Notes under the pieces: model-generated
The model's database searches: none
What the model was told of the DNA's origin: nothing
The model's input: only the letters and a program-made list of their open reading frames with translations
NCBI RefSeq assembly: GCF_003386665.1
Contig: NZ_QTUB01000001.1
Location: forward strand, 3,968,001-4,032,000
From: Xenorhabdus cabanillasii
GTDB taxonomy: Bacteria; Pseudomonadota; Gammaproteobacteria; Enterobacterales; Enterobacteriaceae
Direction of reading: 5' to 3'
Length of the DNA stretch: 64,000 bases
Part shown: in pieces, positions 1 through 9,276 of the stretch
Layout of the letters: the number at the start of each line of letters is the position of its first letter
Numbering within the stretch: position 1 is the first letter of the stretch
Position numbers and translations under genes: made by a program

Positions 1-214
1 CAACTGATTGTCCGATATCAGATAATTGCCCCACTACCATCTGTCCCAATAATGTTTTTCCCACTAATTTAGGGCTGACCGGAATAACGCAATATCCCTG
101 ATTGAGCAGATATTCCATGACCTTATAACTCGGCCGTTCTGGTTTCTCACTCGCCCCAACTAACGCAATGGTTTTGACCTTTTTCAAAATATTTTCTATG
201 TATTGATCACCCAT
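1..214 (-). CDS. yccU: CoA-binding Rossmann-fold protein YccU (partial, N-terminal part)
   Basis: The minus strand opens at ATG 214 and runs off the window edge, giving the first 71 residues. The segment IALVGASEKPERPSYKVMEY is the nucleotide-binding N-terminus of the small CoA-binding (YccU/CoA_binding) family, with the GASxKPxRPS loop followed by a second strand ending VIPVSPK. The ribosome site AAGGA lies just before the start. In E. coli yccU sits near helD and mgsA, so position supports the name. The biochemical role of the family is not settled beyond CoA binding. The rest of the protein is outside the window. Confidence 0.85.
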   Translation of the reverse strand, partial: MGDQYIENILKKVKTIALVGASEKPERPSYKVMEYLLNQGYCVIPVSPKLVGKTLLGQMVVGQLSDIGQSV

Positions 215-337
215 TTAATCTTCCTTTATACCTTTCATCTTGTAGATTGCTTCTTTGTTGGTTGCAATCTTTATCTGTTTATCTTGTACCGGACTATCAA
301 AGTTATCTTCATGACAGATTAGAATAGTTTCAGCCAT
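215..337 (-). CDS. possible small ORF between helD and yccU, unrecognised
   Basis: A 40-codon open frame whose TAA directly abuts the ATG of yccU. I do not recognise the peptide, it has no clear ribosome site, and a hairpin that looks like the helD terminator lies just upstream. It may be chance, since the yccU Shine-Dalgarno lies inside its last codons. mgsA, which neighbours helD in E. coli, is not here and this is not a fragment of it that I can see. Confidence 0.15.
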   Translation of the reverse strand: MAETILICHEDNFDSPVQDKQIKIATNKEAIYKMKGIKED

Positions 338-364
338 TAATAAGGAGAGAGACGGCCCCTCTCC
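336..364 (-). terminator. possible helD terminator
   Basis: An inverted repeat GGAGAG/CTCTCC (344-349 and 359-364) begins 8 bases after the helD stop codon; reading along the minus strand it is followed by TTATTAA. The U-tract is poor, so the call is tentative. Confidence 0.35.
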
Positions 365-371
365 CGAAGAT

Positions 372-2468
372 TTAAGGTTTACGCTGGCTCGAAACACCCA
401 ATTGAGAGAGTTGATGAATAAAGACCGATGGTTTTTTCGGCTCCTGCATCAACCATACCTGTTTTTTTGCCCTTGTCAGTGCAACATACAAAAGGTGACT
501 CTCTTCTGCATCAGAAAATTTTTCAGGTTGCGGCAATAACACCTGTTCTAATACGGAACCTTTTTCTGATGCAGGAAAGCCATCTTTACCTTGCTGTAAT
601 CCCAAGATAATTACGTAATCTGCCTGTTGCCCTTGGGAGCTATGGATAGTCATGAATTTAATATGCAAATTCGGCCAACGGGTAGACGCTTTTTTCAGTA
701 ACTCAGGCTTAAGGTAATGGTAACGAGCCAATAACAAAATGGTCTCTTCGTTGGTGACATAACCACTCATTTTGTTCAGTAATGCTTCCAGTTGTTCTTC
801 CGGCAAGATTACAACTGATTTTTTATTTCCTTTTATTAAACTACGAGGGGTAAATTGTCTGAATGAACGGCTCACTTGACAGGGATGTTGCCGGATAAAT
901 CCATTGGCAATTTCACCAATGCGATCATTAAAACGATAAGTGGTATCCAAAATACATTCCGTAATTTCGTCAAAAATACCTTCATCAGAAATGCTTTTAC
1001 CGAAAACATCTTCGGCAAAATAAAAAGTCGGTTTTGTATCATTAATTTGATAAATTCCCTGCCAATCATCTGCAACAGCAAATATATGACTTTGTTTATT
1101 CTGCACTCTCAGGGCTGCCAATAGCCTGATGCTTAATGGAGAAATATTCTGAAAGTCATCCAGCAAAATATGTTTCCACGGGCTAATGAAACGCCCTTTT
1201 CCCAGAACATTCACTGCCTGACGGATCAAACCAGAGAAATCCATCGTTCCTTCTGTTTTTAATGCTGATTTCCAGGCTTTCAATAAAGGTGCCATAAGGC
1301 GCATACGTTTTTGAAACAGGCCAGCATATTCAGGTGAAGCTTGCTCAATCATCTCTTTCTGGCTGCCACCGTGCATTCTTATTAGCCCCAGCCAGTGCTC
1401 CAGACGACTGGATAAACGAACCTGCACTTGCTTATCATGCCAGTACTCACCATACGGTAGTTGCCAGTCCAGCTCCTCTTCCAGCCATTCCCGCCAACCT
1501 TTTGCCTGTGCTTTCTTTTCAGTACACTGTTTTTGCCATTCCCGAATGAGGAAATCACGGCGCTTTTGAGCATCAGTTTCTAATTCGCTGATTTTGACAA
1601 CATGATTACCAGCTTGCTGAATAATATTGAGTGCCAGCTCATGGAATGTTTGCGCTTTTATCTCTTTTGTTTCCAAACGTAACTGAATACGTTTATTTAT
1701 CTCATCAGCCGATTGATGCCCACAAGAGAGTAATAAAATCTGTTCAGGAAGTGCCTGTTGACGTAACAATAACCATCCGGCACGCCCAACTAAAACAGAG
1801 GTTTTCCCACTCCCCGCACTTCCCAAAACTAATATGGATTTTTCACCGTTAACTATGGCCTGGCACTGAGAACAATCAAATGGCGAATTTTCTACGGGCT
1901 GGAAAAACTCACCATATTGTTCCAACATACGCTCAACCCACTGCTGGTTTATGAGCTTTAATTTTTTTTCTCCTTCATTCAACCAGTCCAGACAAATCTG
2001 ATAGTTATCACAGCAATTCTCAAATTGTTTAACTCTTTGTAAAGGTAAAGGGAGGGATTGAAATGTTTCCTGGATTTGTTGCTGCAATAAAGGTAAGTCT
2101 GTTGTTTTAATCCAACGGTTCTGTTGCCTGATTTTGTCAATTTTATTTACCTGAGCAGCCAGTACATCAGCACTGATATCACTCATCTCAAGGCTCCATG
2201 CCTGCCAATTTTTCAGTAAATAATGGTAAAAATGCTGTGTTTGCTGCCATTCAGTCCCATGTAAACGGACAACTTTTCCTTCAGGTAATTCAAATTCCAG
2301 TTCCCCCCAGACAATCCCTCGCTTACACTGAACATCAATTAATTGATTAAACGGAATTAGGTACTGGTGCTTGTCACCACTGACTTCAATGCCAGCATTA
2401 AGCAAACGCACCCGATTATATGGATGCCGGGCAAGCCGTTGACCAATTTGTGTTGATTTTAGTTCCAT
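372..2468 (-). CDS. helD: DNA helicase IV
   Basis: The 698-residue product is a superfamily 1 UvrD/Rep-type 3'-5' DNA helicase (E. coli HelD is 684 aa). The N-terminal ~190 residues are the HelD-specific domain. Walker A GSAGSGKT is at about 216-223, a Walker B-like LLDDFQNIS lies mid-protein, and motif VI YVALTRAKKQVW is near the C-terminus. It is divergent from yccS with a 66-bp gap; in E. coli yccF lies in this cluster but is absent here. The enzyme acts in the cytoplasm in recombination and repair. The ATG at 2468 gives an N-terminus that matches the family. Confidence 0.95.
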   Translation of the reverse strand: MELKSTQIGQRLARHPYNRVRLLNAGIEVSGDKHQYLIPFNQLIDVQCKRGIVWGELEFELPEGKVVRLHGTEWQQTQHFYHYLLKNWQAWSLEMSDISADVLAAQVNKIDKIRQQNRWIKTTDLPLLQQQIQETFQSLPLPLQRVKQFENCCDNYQICLDWLNEGEKKLKLINQQWVERMLEQYGEFFQPVENSPFDCSQCQAIVNGEKSILVLGSAGSGKTSVLVGRAGWLLLRQQALPEQILLLSCGHQSADEINKRIQLRLETKEIKAQTFHELALNIIQQAGNHVVKISELETDAQKRRDFLIREWQKQCTEKKAQAKGWREWLEEELDWQLPYGEYWHDKQVQVRLSSRLEHWLGLIRMHGGSQKEMIEQASPEYAGLFQKRMRLMAPLLKAWKSALKTEGTMDFSGLIRQAVNVLGKGRFISPWKHILLDDFQNISPLSIRLLAALRVQNKQSHIFAVADDWQGIYQINDTKPTFYFAEDVFGKSISDEGIFDEITECILDTTYRFNDRIGEIANGFIRQHPCQVSRSFRQFTPRSLIKGNKKSVVILPEEQLEALLNKMSGYVTNEETILLLARYHYLKPELLKKASTRWPNLHIKFMTIHSSQGQQADYVIILGLQQGKDGFPASEKGSVLEQVLLPQPEKFSDAEESHLLYVALTRAKKQVWLMQEPKKPSVFIHQLSQLGVSSQRKP

Positions 2469-2534
2469 TGTAGTAGCACCGTACCTGAAAATTGTTGAGC
2501 GCCCCGCTCATGTAAATGTTGTTAGGAGTATTTT

Positions 2535-4739
2535 GTGCTAACGATTTTTTCCTGCTCCCGCCATTTTCTGTATAACAATCACGTTCTCTATTATATTCGT
2601 ATATTCATTGCTCTAACAGGAACGACTCTCGTCCCCTGGTTATTGCAGGAAGAGTCCAAAATCACGATCCCTTTGACTTTAGGCGTTGTTGCCGCAGCAT
2701 TAACAGATTTGGATGATCGCTTAGTCGGCCGTTTACGCAACCTTATTATCACTTTAATCTCCTTCTTTGCTGCCTCCATATCCATCACTCTGCTTTTCCC
2801 TTATCCCTGGCTTTTCTTTTTTGGCCTAGCAATCTCTACCTGTAGTTTTATCCTGCTAGGCGCTTTGGGGCAACGCTATGCCACTATCGCCTTCGGTGCT
2901 TTATTGATTGCTATTTATACCATGCTCGGTGCATCCATATTTCCTGTCTGGTATCAGCAACCTTTATTATTACTCACTGGTGCAATTTGGTATAACTTGC
3001 TGACATTGGCGGGACATTTACTGTTTCCTATCCGCCCATTACAAGAAAATCTGGCCCGTTGTTACCGCCAGCTTTCTGCATACCTTTACGCCAAAACGAA
3101 TCTGTTTGACCCCGATTCTGAAGCAGAAGAATATAAACAAGCTGTATTTGATGTTGTTATGGCTAACAGCACATTAGTCACAACACTCAATCAGACCAAA
3201 ATAGCTTTATTAAGCCGTCTGAAAGGGGATCGAGGACAACAGGGAACCCGTAAGACTCTCCACTATTATTTTATTGTTCAGGATATTCACGAACGGGCCA
3301 GCTCATCCCACATTCAATATCAAAAACTACGGGAAACGTTGCGTCACAGCGATATTCTGTTTCGTTTCCAACGATTATTGTCTATGCAGGCACACGCTTG
3401 TGAGCAAGTTTCACAATCTATTATCCTGCGTAAACAATATCAGCATAGTTCACGTTTCGAGAATGCTTTCAATTATCTTGAAAGCTCTCTGGAGAGATTA
3501 AAAAATCAGCAAATAACTGACACTAAGATAAATGCATTCAATAACTTACTGAAAAACTTACGGGCAATTGATGCCCAGTTAGCAGGACTCAGTTCTGATC
3601 AATATTTCATTTCCCACGGCTGCTCTCATATTGATAAATCAGGCAATGAGAATCAAGACCATGATAAACAAGAAGATACGCAATTATCTGATGAAGCTTT
3701 AACGGGATGGCGTGATATTTGGTCTCGGCTCCACAGCAATCTGACACCAAAATCAGCCCTGTTCCGCCATGCTATTCGTATGTCTGCTCTGCTATGTACT
3801 GGTTATGCGGTTATTCAATTGTTTGATTTACAACGGGGCTATTGGATCTTGCTGACCAGCCTATTTGTTTGCCAACCTAACTATAGTGCAACCCGCCGTC
3901 GTTTGGCTTTCCGTATTATTGGCACCCTGGCAGGCATTTTGATTGGATTACCCATTCTCTACCTCGTACCTTCTATTGAAGGGCAGCTATTGTTGATCGT
4001 GATTTCAGGTGTGCTATTTTTTGCTTTCCGTAATATTCAATATGCACATGCAACCCTGTTTATTACGTTGCTGGTTCTGTTAAGCTTTAATTTACTGGGA
4101 GAAGGTTTTGAAATCGCTTTACCCAGAATCATAGACACCCTGATCGGTTGTGGCATTGCTTTGCTGGCAGTGAGTTTTATCTGGCCTGACTGGAAGTTCC
4201 ACCAATTACCGCATGTTATTACCCGCACTATGAGTGCAAATTGTCATTATCTCAATGCAATTGTGCTGCAATATCATCAAGGAAAAAGTAATTGTCTGGA
4301 TTATCGGGTCGCACGTCGCAACGCACACAATTGCGACGCTGAACTGGCATCAGTGATCTCAAACATGTTATCAGAGCCCAAAAATCATCGCATATCTCAG
4401 GAGGCGGCATTTCGTCTGCTTTGTCTTAACCATACTATGCTGAGTTATATTTCTGCTTTAGGAGCACATCGCGATAAACTTAACGATCCTGTCATCCTGA
4501 AAATACTTAATGATGCAATCTGCCATGTTGAATTTGCATTACAGCAAGACAGAGTCGATGAGAAGCCTCTTCAGTATATTTCAGAGCTTTTGATCAAAAG
4601 AAGCAATCAACTGACTTCTGATAACAATAAAATCCAGCTTGTATTACAGCAGGTAGTGTTACTGATTGAATTATTGCCGGAGATTGTTACATTAAAAAAA
4701 CAAATAAAGAACCAGAAAAAGATTAAGATCAGGAACTAA
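2535..4739 (+). CDS. yccS: YccS/FUSC-family inner membrane protein
   Basis: The 734-residue protein matches YccS (717 aa in E. coli) along its length. Two blocks of hydrophobic segments (about residues 15-165 and 415-560) are separated by a ~250-residue hydrophilic region, the layout of the FUSC/YccS-YhfK family, related to aromatic-acid exporters and plant aluminium-activated transporters. Recognisable blocks include LGVVAAALTDLDDRLVGRLR near the N-terminus and RGYWILLTSLFVCQPNYSAT at the start of the second membrane block. The substrate is not established. It is transcribed away from helD. Confidence 0.93.
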   Translation: MLTIFSCSRHFLYNNHVLYYIRIFIALTGTTLVPWLLQEESKITIPLTLGVVAAALTDLDDRLVGRLRNLIITLISFFAASISITLLFPYPWLFFFGLAISTCSFILLGALGQRYATIAFGALLIAIYTMLGASIFPVWYQQPLLLLTGAIWYNLLTLAGHLLFPIRPLQENLARCYRQLSAYLYAKTNLFDPDSEAEEYKQAVFDVVMANSTLVTTLNQTKIALLSRLKGDRGQQGTRKTLHYYFIVQDIHERASSSHIQYQKLRETLRHSDILFRFQRLLSMQAHACEQVSQSIILRKQYQHSSRFENAFNYLESSLERLKNQQITDTKINAFNNLLKNLRAIDAQLAGLSSDQYFISHGCSHIDKSGNENQDHDKQEDTQLSDEALTGWRDIWSRLHSNLTPKSALFRHAIRMSALLCTGYAVIQLFDLQRGYWILLTSLFVCQPNYSATRRRLAFRIIGTLAGILIGLPILYLVPSIEGQLLLIVISGVLFFAFRNIQYAHATLFITLLVLLSFNLLGEGFEIALPRIIDTLIGCGIALLAVSFIWPDWKFHQLPHVITRTMSANCHYLNAIVLQYHQGKSNCLDYRVARRNAHNCDAELASVISNMLSEPKNHRISQEAAFRLLCLNHTMLSYISALGAHRDKLNDPVILKILNDAICHVEFALQQDRVDEKPLQYISELLIKRSNQLTSDNNKIQLVLQQVVLLIELLPEIVTLKKQIKNQKKIKIRN

Positions 4740-4783
4740 AATCATTTTATTAGGCACTCTTACCTCCACACAATTTATTTTGG

Positions 4784-5452
4784 ATGTGGGATTCATTACC
4801 TGTTGATCTACGCCATATAGAGAAAACATTTATTCAAAATTTCCATGGAGTAGAGTCTAAAATCGAAAACTTTCATAGCAAGCTGGGAAATTATCAGATA
4901 GTTCCTCCCATTGTTCATAGCTCTGTGTATCAATATATGATGGATTCCTCCGAATCTGATGGCATTCAGATCACACCAGGCGGTATTGATACTGTTTATG
5001 CTGACACCTCTGACTTTTATTTCCATTTTCTTCAAGATTTACTGACTATTTCCAATCTAAATCAGGAACCCAATATTACTATTTCCGGCAGTGGGAATAC
5101 TATTAACAAACTAGCAAACTTATTTTCCCAAACACATCCGCATATTAAAACTGGCTGCCTTGAACGGCAGGATTTTCTGCAAAACTACATCATGCCCGTA
5201 AAGTTTTGGCAAACCCTTGGAATACAAAAGTGTCATAATTTATTCATCAATAACTCAAAGGAACGACAACGAGTCATAAATATGATTAATATTTTAAAAC
5301 TTAAATTCACTATCTATTTTCTCAACAGACTATCAATAATTTCAACAAGTTCAATAATTTTTTATATCCTATTGCGGAATATTGATACCAAAAGCACTGA
5401 TGCCAAAGATAGGGACTGTGCCCCTATCTTTCATTTTTATCGTGAAGGGTAA
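4784..5452 (+). CDS. unrecognised ORF between yccS and tfoX
   Basis: This 222-codon frame has no family I can name. The first ~165 residues have the mixed composition of a real protein (for example NITISGSGNTINKLANLF), while the last ~55 are AT-rich, Ile/Ser/Lys-biased, and the reading frame runs through a perfect 10-bp terminator hairpin at 5405-5431. There is no convincing ribosome site before ATG 4784, which starts 44 bases after yccS. The simplest reading is an accessory gene that is decaying or truncated, with a read-through tail. No signal peptide is visible at the N-terminus; the hydrophobic segment at about 165-190 falls in the suspect tail. Confidence 0.4.
   Translation: MWDSLPVDLRHIEKTFIQNFHGVESKIENFHSKLGNYQIVPPIVHSSVYQYMMDSSESDGIQITPGGIDTVYADTSDFYFHFLQDLLTISNLNQEPNITISGSGNTINKLANLFSQTHPHIKTGCLERQDFLQNYIMPVKFWQTLGIQKCHNLFINNSKERQRVINMINILKLKFTIYFLNRLSIISTSSIIFYILLRNIDTKSTDAKDRDCAPIFHFYREG
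5405..5440 (+). terminator. rho-independent terminator downstream of yccS region
   Basis: Perfect 10-bp stem AAAGATAGGG (5405-5414) / CCCTATCTTT (5422-5431) with a 7-base loop, followed on the plus strand by CATTTTTAT. It lies inside the last codons of the ORF at 4784-5452. Confidence 0.8.
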
Positions 5453-5463
5453 TTTTAATTACT

Positions 5464-6063
5464 TCATTCTAATTCTTTATGCCAGAGCAACAAATCATGT
5501 CGTAATTTTTCTGGTAAAACAGCGACATGACAACCTTCTATTGCACCAGCCAACGCAAGCAATACATTAACACTCGTCTTTTTCCTATTTCGTTGCAATT
5601 TAAGATAAGTCGCTTTTGCTCCCAGCATGCGCAATTCTTCTATTTTAGATATGCCTACTTTCCACAATTGACGCTCCAAAACTATCCCCAGATTGGGAAG
5701 ATCCTTTAACCTGAGAGGTATTTTCTGCCTGCCGATGATATCTGCTAATGTACATTGATAGGACAAGTTGATATATTCAAATAACTGCTTTTGATCCTGC
5801 CAAAGTGACTCACCGACTCGGTAATACCGCAAAGCCACTGGAATGCCTCTTTTTGAATAGATAAACTTCTCCATGCCTCTGACTTTAAATAATAGCTCTG
5901 CATGACTATTTCCTCGTAAATAAAGCTCTCCCTCAGAACTCAGGGCGAACAAGACTCCATCAATTGATAATCCAACTCCACCAAATTGAGACTTCTTTTT
6001 AAGTTTTCCCAGTGAAGATACACTATGTTCCAATTGATCAAAACGAGCCCCAGATAAAAACAT
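5464..6063 (-). CDS. tfoX: competence regulator Sxy/TfoX family
   Basis: TfoX/Sxy proteins co-activate CRP-S promoters of competence genes. The product has the N-terminal TfoX domain (LFALSSEGELYLRG, then ALRYYRVGESLWQ) and the C-terminal helix-hairpin domain (RLKDLPNLGIVLERQLWKVG, LRMLGAKATYL). I start at ATG 6063 (199 aa) because GGAG sits 8 bases upstream; a longer in-frame ATG at 6117 has no ribosome site. The gene is divergent from sulA, as in E. coli (sxy, 209 aa). The comEC homologue at 47.5-49.9 kb could be a downstream partner in DNA uptake, which is inference. Confidence 0.9.
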   Translation of the reverse strand: MFLSGARFDQLEHSVSSLGKLKKKSQFGGVGLSIDGVLFALSSEGELYLRGNSHAELLFKVRGMEKFIYSKRGIPVALRYYRVGESLWQDQKQLFEYINLSYQCTLADIIGRQKIPLRLKDLPNLGIVLERQLWKVGISKIEELRMLGAKATYLKLQRNRKKTSVNVLLALAGAIEGCHVAVLPEKLRHDLLLWHKELE

Positions 6064-6274
6064 TTTTATCACTCCATGAATTATATCCTGCTTAAATATT
6101 TTATATGCTATATCCATGTTTGCTATTAATTAAATAGATAACAAGAACAAGTAATTAAAACCATACTCAATCTGTTCCAACCTGCCAATCATTAAGTTAG
6201 AAAAAAACTGTTTTATGTGAATTTTTGCGAAGCGCTTTGAAAAAAATACCCTTGCTTTTAGACAAACAACAGAG

Positions 6275-6295
6275 TACTGTATAAATATACACGTA
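6275..6295 (+). promoter_or_regulatory. LexA-like SOS box of sulA
   Basis: TACTGTATAAATATACAC resembles the LexA consensus TACTG(TA)5CAGTA with a good left half (CTGT) and an imperfect right half (CAC in place of CAG). It lies 18-38 bases upstream of the sulA ATG, as expected for an SOS operator overlapping the promoter. Confidence 0.75.
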
Positions 6296-6312
6296 TCATG
6301 GTGGAGTGAATT

Positions 6313-6873
6313 ATGAATATTCAATTAATTTTGGAATATCTTATTGAGAATAAAATTGGCCGTAATAGAGCTCAAAAAATAGATAATGTGACAAATATCA
6401 CATCCTCAAAATTACTATCTTCTATTGAATCTGGTCAGTCCACTTTACAAGCGACAAATGCTGTAGTTAGAGAATTGCTCTACAATGAGCAACAATCTAT
6501 GATCAATCAAATCCTTCTTCCTTTATTGCATCAATCCGGGAATGAAAATAGATGGTTACTCTGGATTACACCTAATAGGAAACTAAGCCGTCAATGGCTA
6601 ATAAATTCAGGCTTACCTTTAAGTAAAATTGTTCAGTTAAACCAAATCCTTCCCATTGCCTCTCCTAACGCCATGGAGAAAGCACTATCAAGTGGCAATT
6701 ACAGTGTAGTTTTAGGATGGCTGCCAGAATTATCTGAACATGAGGTACAAAAGCTACAATTGGCAGCTCATAAAGGTACAGCATTAGGTTTGATTATGCG
6801 TCCACAGAATTTATCCGGCCAACTCAAGATATTACCAAGCACAATAAAAGTTCATTCTATTTACTATCATTGA
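6313..6873 (+). CDS. sulA: SOS cell-division inhibitor SulA
   Basis: SulA binds FtsZ and blocks its polymerisation during DNA damage, and is removed by Lon. The 186-residue product (169 in E. coli) keeps the core of the family: NRWLLWITPNRKLSRQWL, GLPLSKIVQLNQI, and a central SVVLGWLPELSEHE segment. Start ATG 6313 follows GGTGGAG with six bases of spacing. The upstream LexA-like box and position between sxy and ompA match E. coli exactly. The N-terminal 50 residues diverge from E. coli, which is normal for this protein. Confidence 0.92.
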   Translation: MNIQLILEYLIENKIGRNRAQKIDNVTNITSSKLLSSIESGQSTLQATNAVVRELLYNEQQSMINQILLPLLHQSGNENRWLLWITPNRKLSRQWLINSGLPLSKIVQLNQILPIASPNAMEKALSSGNYSVVLGWLPELSEHEVQKLQLAAHKGTALGLIMRPQNLSGQLKILPSTIKVHSIYYH

Positions 6874-7049
6874 ATTAAATTAGGATTTATCTCAATATTT
6901 TTTATAGTAAACAGTCCTCCACTGATATCTGCTCTTCTTTATAAGAAAATTCAACGTATTATAACAGTAAATATCGTAAATTACCGTCAGTAACATTTAG
7001 CATTTGTAATTGTACATTTAAAAAATTTGCGTCACGAATCATAGTGTAC

Positions 7050-7085
7050 TTGTAAGTTTCAAAGTTCGTTGTAGACTTTACAAAG
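7050..7085 (+). promoter_or_regulatory. ompA promoter and long leader
   Basis: TTGTAA (7050-7055) and TAGACT (7072-7077), 16 bases apart, sit in a block (TTGTAAGTTT..GTTGTAGACTTTACA) that I recall from the E. coli ompA promoter. Transcription would start near 7085, giving a ~145-base leader, close to the 133-base E. coli ompA leader known to stabilise the mRNA. The leader ends in the conserved GATAACGAGGCG ribosome site. Confidence 0.7.
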
Positions 7086-7229
7086 TCGGGTTGTATTGTA
7101 CTTTCTAATCCTATATTTCAGGAGCCATCTATTGATAGAAGTGCATATATCCAACTAAATATCTCAACTAATGGCCAATAATAAGACTTTTAAGGCTAAC
7201 TGCTTATTTGGATGATAACGAGGCGTACA

Positions 7230-8525
7230 ATGAAGAAGACAGCTATCGCAGTGGCAGTAGCAACTTTCGCAACTATTGCTCAAGCAGCTCCAAAAGAGAA
7301 TACCTGGTATGCTGGTGCTAAGTTAGGTTGGTCCCAGTTTAATAAGACAAAATTTACTGACTTCGGTTCTAATGCAGCAATATCGTATCCAACAAGAAAG
7401 CCGGGCCTTTCCCCGAGCGGAAAACCTTTTAAAGGAGATTATCGCCCCACCCAGCCGTTTGCCGCAACAGGTGATGCGATAAACAGAAATCAACTGGGTA
7501 CTGGAGCTTATATAGGTTATCAGGCAACTCCATATTTGGGCTTCGAATTGGGTTATGACTGGTTAGGGCGCATAAAATATAAAAGCTCCGCCAATAATGG
7601 GGATTTTCGTGCTCAGGGTGTCCAGTTAACAGCAAAATTAAGCGTTCCGGTTACGAATGATTTAGATGTTTATACTCGCCTGGGAGGGATGGTATGGCAT
7701 TCAAAGGCTGCAGCCCATTATAATTCTAAAGACATATCTTATACAGGTGAATTTTTTTATGATCCGAAAGATATCAATTCATATTTATACAAATATCCGT
7801 CAAACGCCTGGTCGCCAACTACAGACAAAGTAAATGTGAAAACCAGTAGCACAGGTATTTCTCCATTAATAGCGATTGGTGCTGAGTATGCACTAACCAA
7901 AAATCTGGCAACTCGTTTGGATTACCAGTGGACCCCAAAAGTAGGCCGAGGGGGGGATGGTAACTCACGTCTGGATGGTCGTGAGGCTGCTATCGGTGCC
8001 CGTCCGAATATTGGCCTGCTAACTGTTGGTATTTCTTACCGTTTTGGTCAGGATGAAGCAATCCCGGTTGCTACACCTGTTACTCCGGCTCCAACTCCTG
8101 CTACCGAGAAAAAGAGCTTTACCCTACGCTCTGATGTTCTGTTCAACTTCAATAAATCAACATTGAAACTTGAAGGCAAGCATGAGTTGGATAATCTCTA
8201 TAACCAACTAACGAAAATTGACCCAACTCAGGGACATGTTTTAGTAATCGGTTATACTGACCGTATTGGTAGTCAACGCTATAATTTGCCTCTGTCTCAA
8301 AAACGTGCTCAATCCGTTGTAGACTATCTGGTAGCAAAAGGTATCCCCGCAAACAGTATTCAAGCTGAAGGTCGCGGTAAAGAAGATCCTGTTACTGGGT
8401 CAGCATGTAATAACATCAAAATTCGCGCTAAATTGATTGATTGCCTGGCACCAGACCGCCGTGTGATTATCAATATTCAAGGTACTCAGGAAATTAATCA
8501 GACTCAACCAAAAGTATCTCTGTAA
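7230..8525 (+). CDS. ompA: outer membrane protein A with expanded loops
   Basis: The product has a signal peptide [19 protein letters not shown], an eight-stranded beta-barrel, a Pro/Ala/Thr hinge ([16 protein letters not shown]) and a C-terminal OmpA peptidoglycan-binding domain ([35 protein letters not shown], and the Cys pair in [20 protein letters not shown]). ATG 7230 is chosen over 7212 because GAGG lies six bases upstream and it begins the signal peptide. At 431 aa it is about 85 residues longer than E. coli OmpA (346 aa); the extra sequence lies in the barrel loops: about residues 35-75 (loop 1), 155-190 (loop 3) and a shorter Gly/Arg-rich loop 4. The periplasmic half is ordinary. Confidence 0.96.
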   Translation: MKKTAIAVAVATFATIAQAAPKENTWYAGAKLGWSQFNKTKFTDFGSNAAISYPTRKPGLSPSGKPFKGDYRPTQPFAATGDAINRNQLGTGAYIGYQATPYLGFELGYDWLGRIKYKSSANNGDFRAQGVQLTAKLSVPVTNDLDVYTRLGGMVWHSKAAAHYNSKDISYTGEFFYDPKDINSYLYKYPSNAWSPTTDKVNVKTSSTGISPLIAIGAEYALTKNLATRLDYQWTPKVGRGGDGNSRLDGREAAIGARPNIGLLTVGISYRFGQDEAIPVATPVTPAPTPATEKKSFTLRSDVLFNFNKSTLKLEGKHELDNLYNQLTKIDPTQGHVLVIGYTDRIGSQRYNLPLSQKRAQSVVDYLVAKGIPANSIQAEGRGKEDPVTGSACNNIKIRAKLIDCLAPDRRVIINIQGTQEINQTQPKVSL

Positions 8526-8550
8526 TATGCTCATTAGTAATAGAAGTGCA

Positions 8551-8580
8551 AACCCCATGTTCACACATGGGGTTTTATTT
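8551..8580 (+). terminator. ompA terminator
   Basis: Perfect 10-bp stem AACCCCATGT / ACATGGGGTT with loop TCAC and a following TTATTTT, 25 bases after the ompA stop. Confidence 0.9.
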
Positions 8581-8605
8581 TGCAGTAAGCTTCATCTGTC
8601 ATCGG

Positions 8606-9070
8606 CTATAATTTGTTGGATTCTTTCCCTAAAATAGCAGCTAAATCCTGTTTCAAGCTTAACATTTGGTGAGTGTATTTTTCTTTATATTCGGCATCTT
8701 CCAATAGTTGCACTATTGTTTCTGATAACGTCTTACCCTGGCGCTGGGAGAGATTTGAAAGACGCTGCCAGACATGAAAATCCAAATCGATAGACTTTTT
8801 ACGCGAATGCTGATGTTCAGCATTAAAATGGCGTTTACGTCGTGCCCGAATAGTTTGTTTCATGCGATTGGATAAATCCTGATTCATGTGCTGTGACATC
8901 CATTGCATTACCTTGACAGGTTCTCGTTCCAGTTTCAGTAATTCATTAACCGCATCCTGAGCAGCACTTTTTTCGATATATTTAGTAATTGGCTCACCTT
9001 CACGATACTTTTTCACCAAATAAGTCCATTTCCAGCCACATTCCAGATTTTCCAATTGTTGATATTTCAT
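8606..9070 (-). CDS. matP: macrodomain Ter organiser MatP
   Basis: MatP binds matS sites and organises the Ter macrodomain, linking it to the divisome through ZapB. The 154-residue product (150 in E. coli) has the N-terminal helical domain ([20 protein letters not shown]), the basic stretch [20 protein letters not shown] leading into the ribbon-helix-helix ([20 protein letters not shown]), and the C-terminal coiled-coil. It is convergent with ompA and divergent from lonH, the same arrangement as in E. coli. MukB, encoded in the same window, is displaced from Ter by MatP in E. coli. Confidence 0.95.
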   Translation of the reverse strand: MKYQQLENLECGWKWTYLVKKYREGEPITKYIEKSAAQDAVNELLKLEREPVKVMQWMSQHMNQDLSNRMKQTIRARRKRHFNAEHQHSRKKSIDLDFHVWQRLSNLSQRQGKTLSETIVQLLEDAEYKEKYTHQMLSLKQDLAAILGKESNKL

Positions 9071-9081
9071 TTCATCTCTCA

Positions 9082-9094
9082 GTGACAGCGTAAC
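9082..9094. promoter_or_regulatory. matS-like site immediately upstream of matP
   Basis: GTGACAGCGTAAC matches the matS consensus GTGACRNYGTCAC at 12 of 13 positions (A for C at position 11). It ends 11 bases before the matP start codon. A match this good is expected less than once in the whole window by chance. Confidence 0.4.
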
Positions 9095-9213
9095 CTAAAT
9101 TAAGCATAGCAATTATTTATCTAAATTGCTCATAACAACACAAGATACTGAAATATTTTATGGATAGTTAATGAGTTAACACGAATATTATCTTTTTCAA
9201 AGATTATAACATG

Positions 9214-9240
9214 TTGGTTCACTGCCTAATCTTGTATAAT
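9214..9240 (+). promoter_or_regulatory. possible lonH promoter
   Basis: A perfect -10 TATAAT (9235-9240) is preceded by TTGGTT (9214-9219) with a short 15-base spacer. Transcription from it would begin near 9247, downstream of the ATG at 9211, which favours the TTG start of lonH at 9277. Confidence 0.35.
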
Positions 9241-9276
9241 AAATGTTTCTTTTTTTCACTACATGTAGCTATCACT

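Noticed and set aside
9061..9210. Insertion or phage attachment site near matP
   Set aside because: No integrase, tRNA or flanking direct repeats; the only notable element is the matS-like site.
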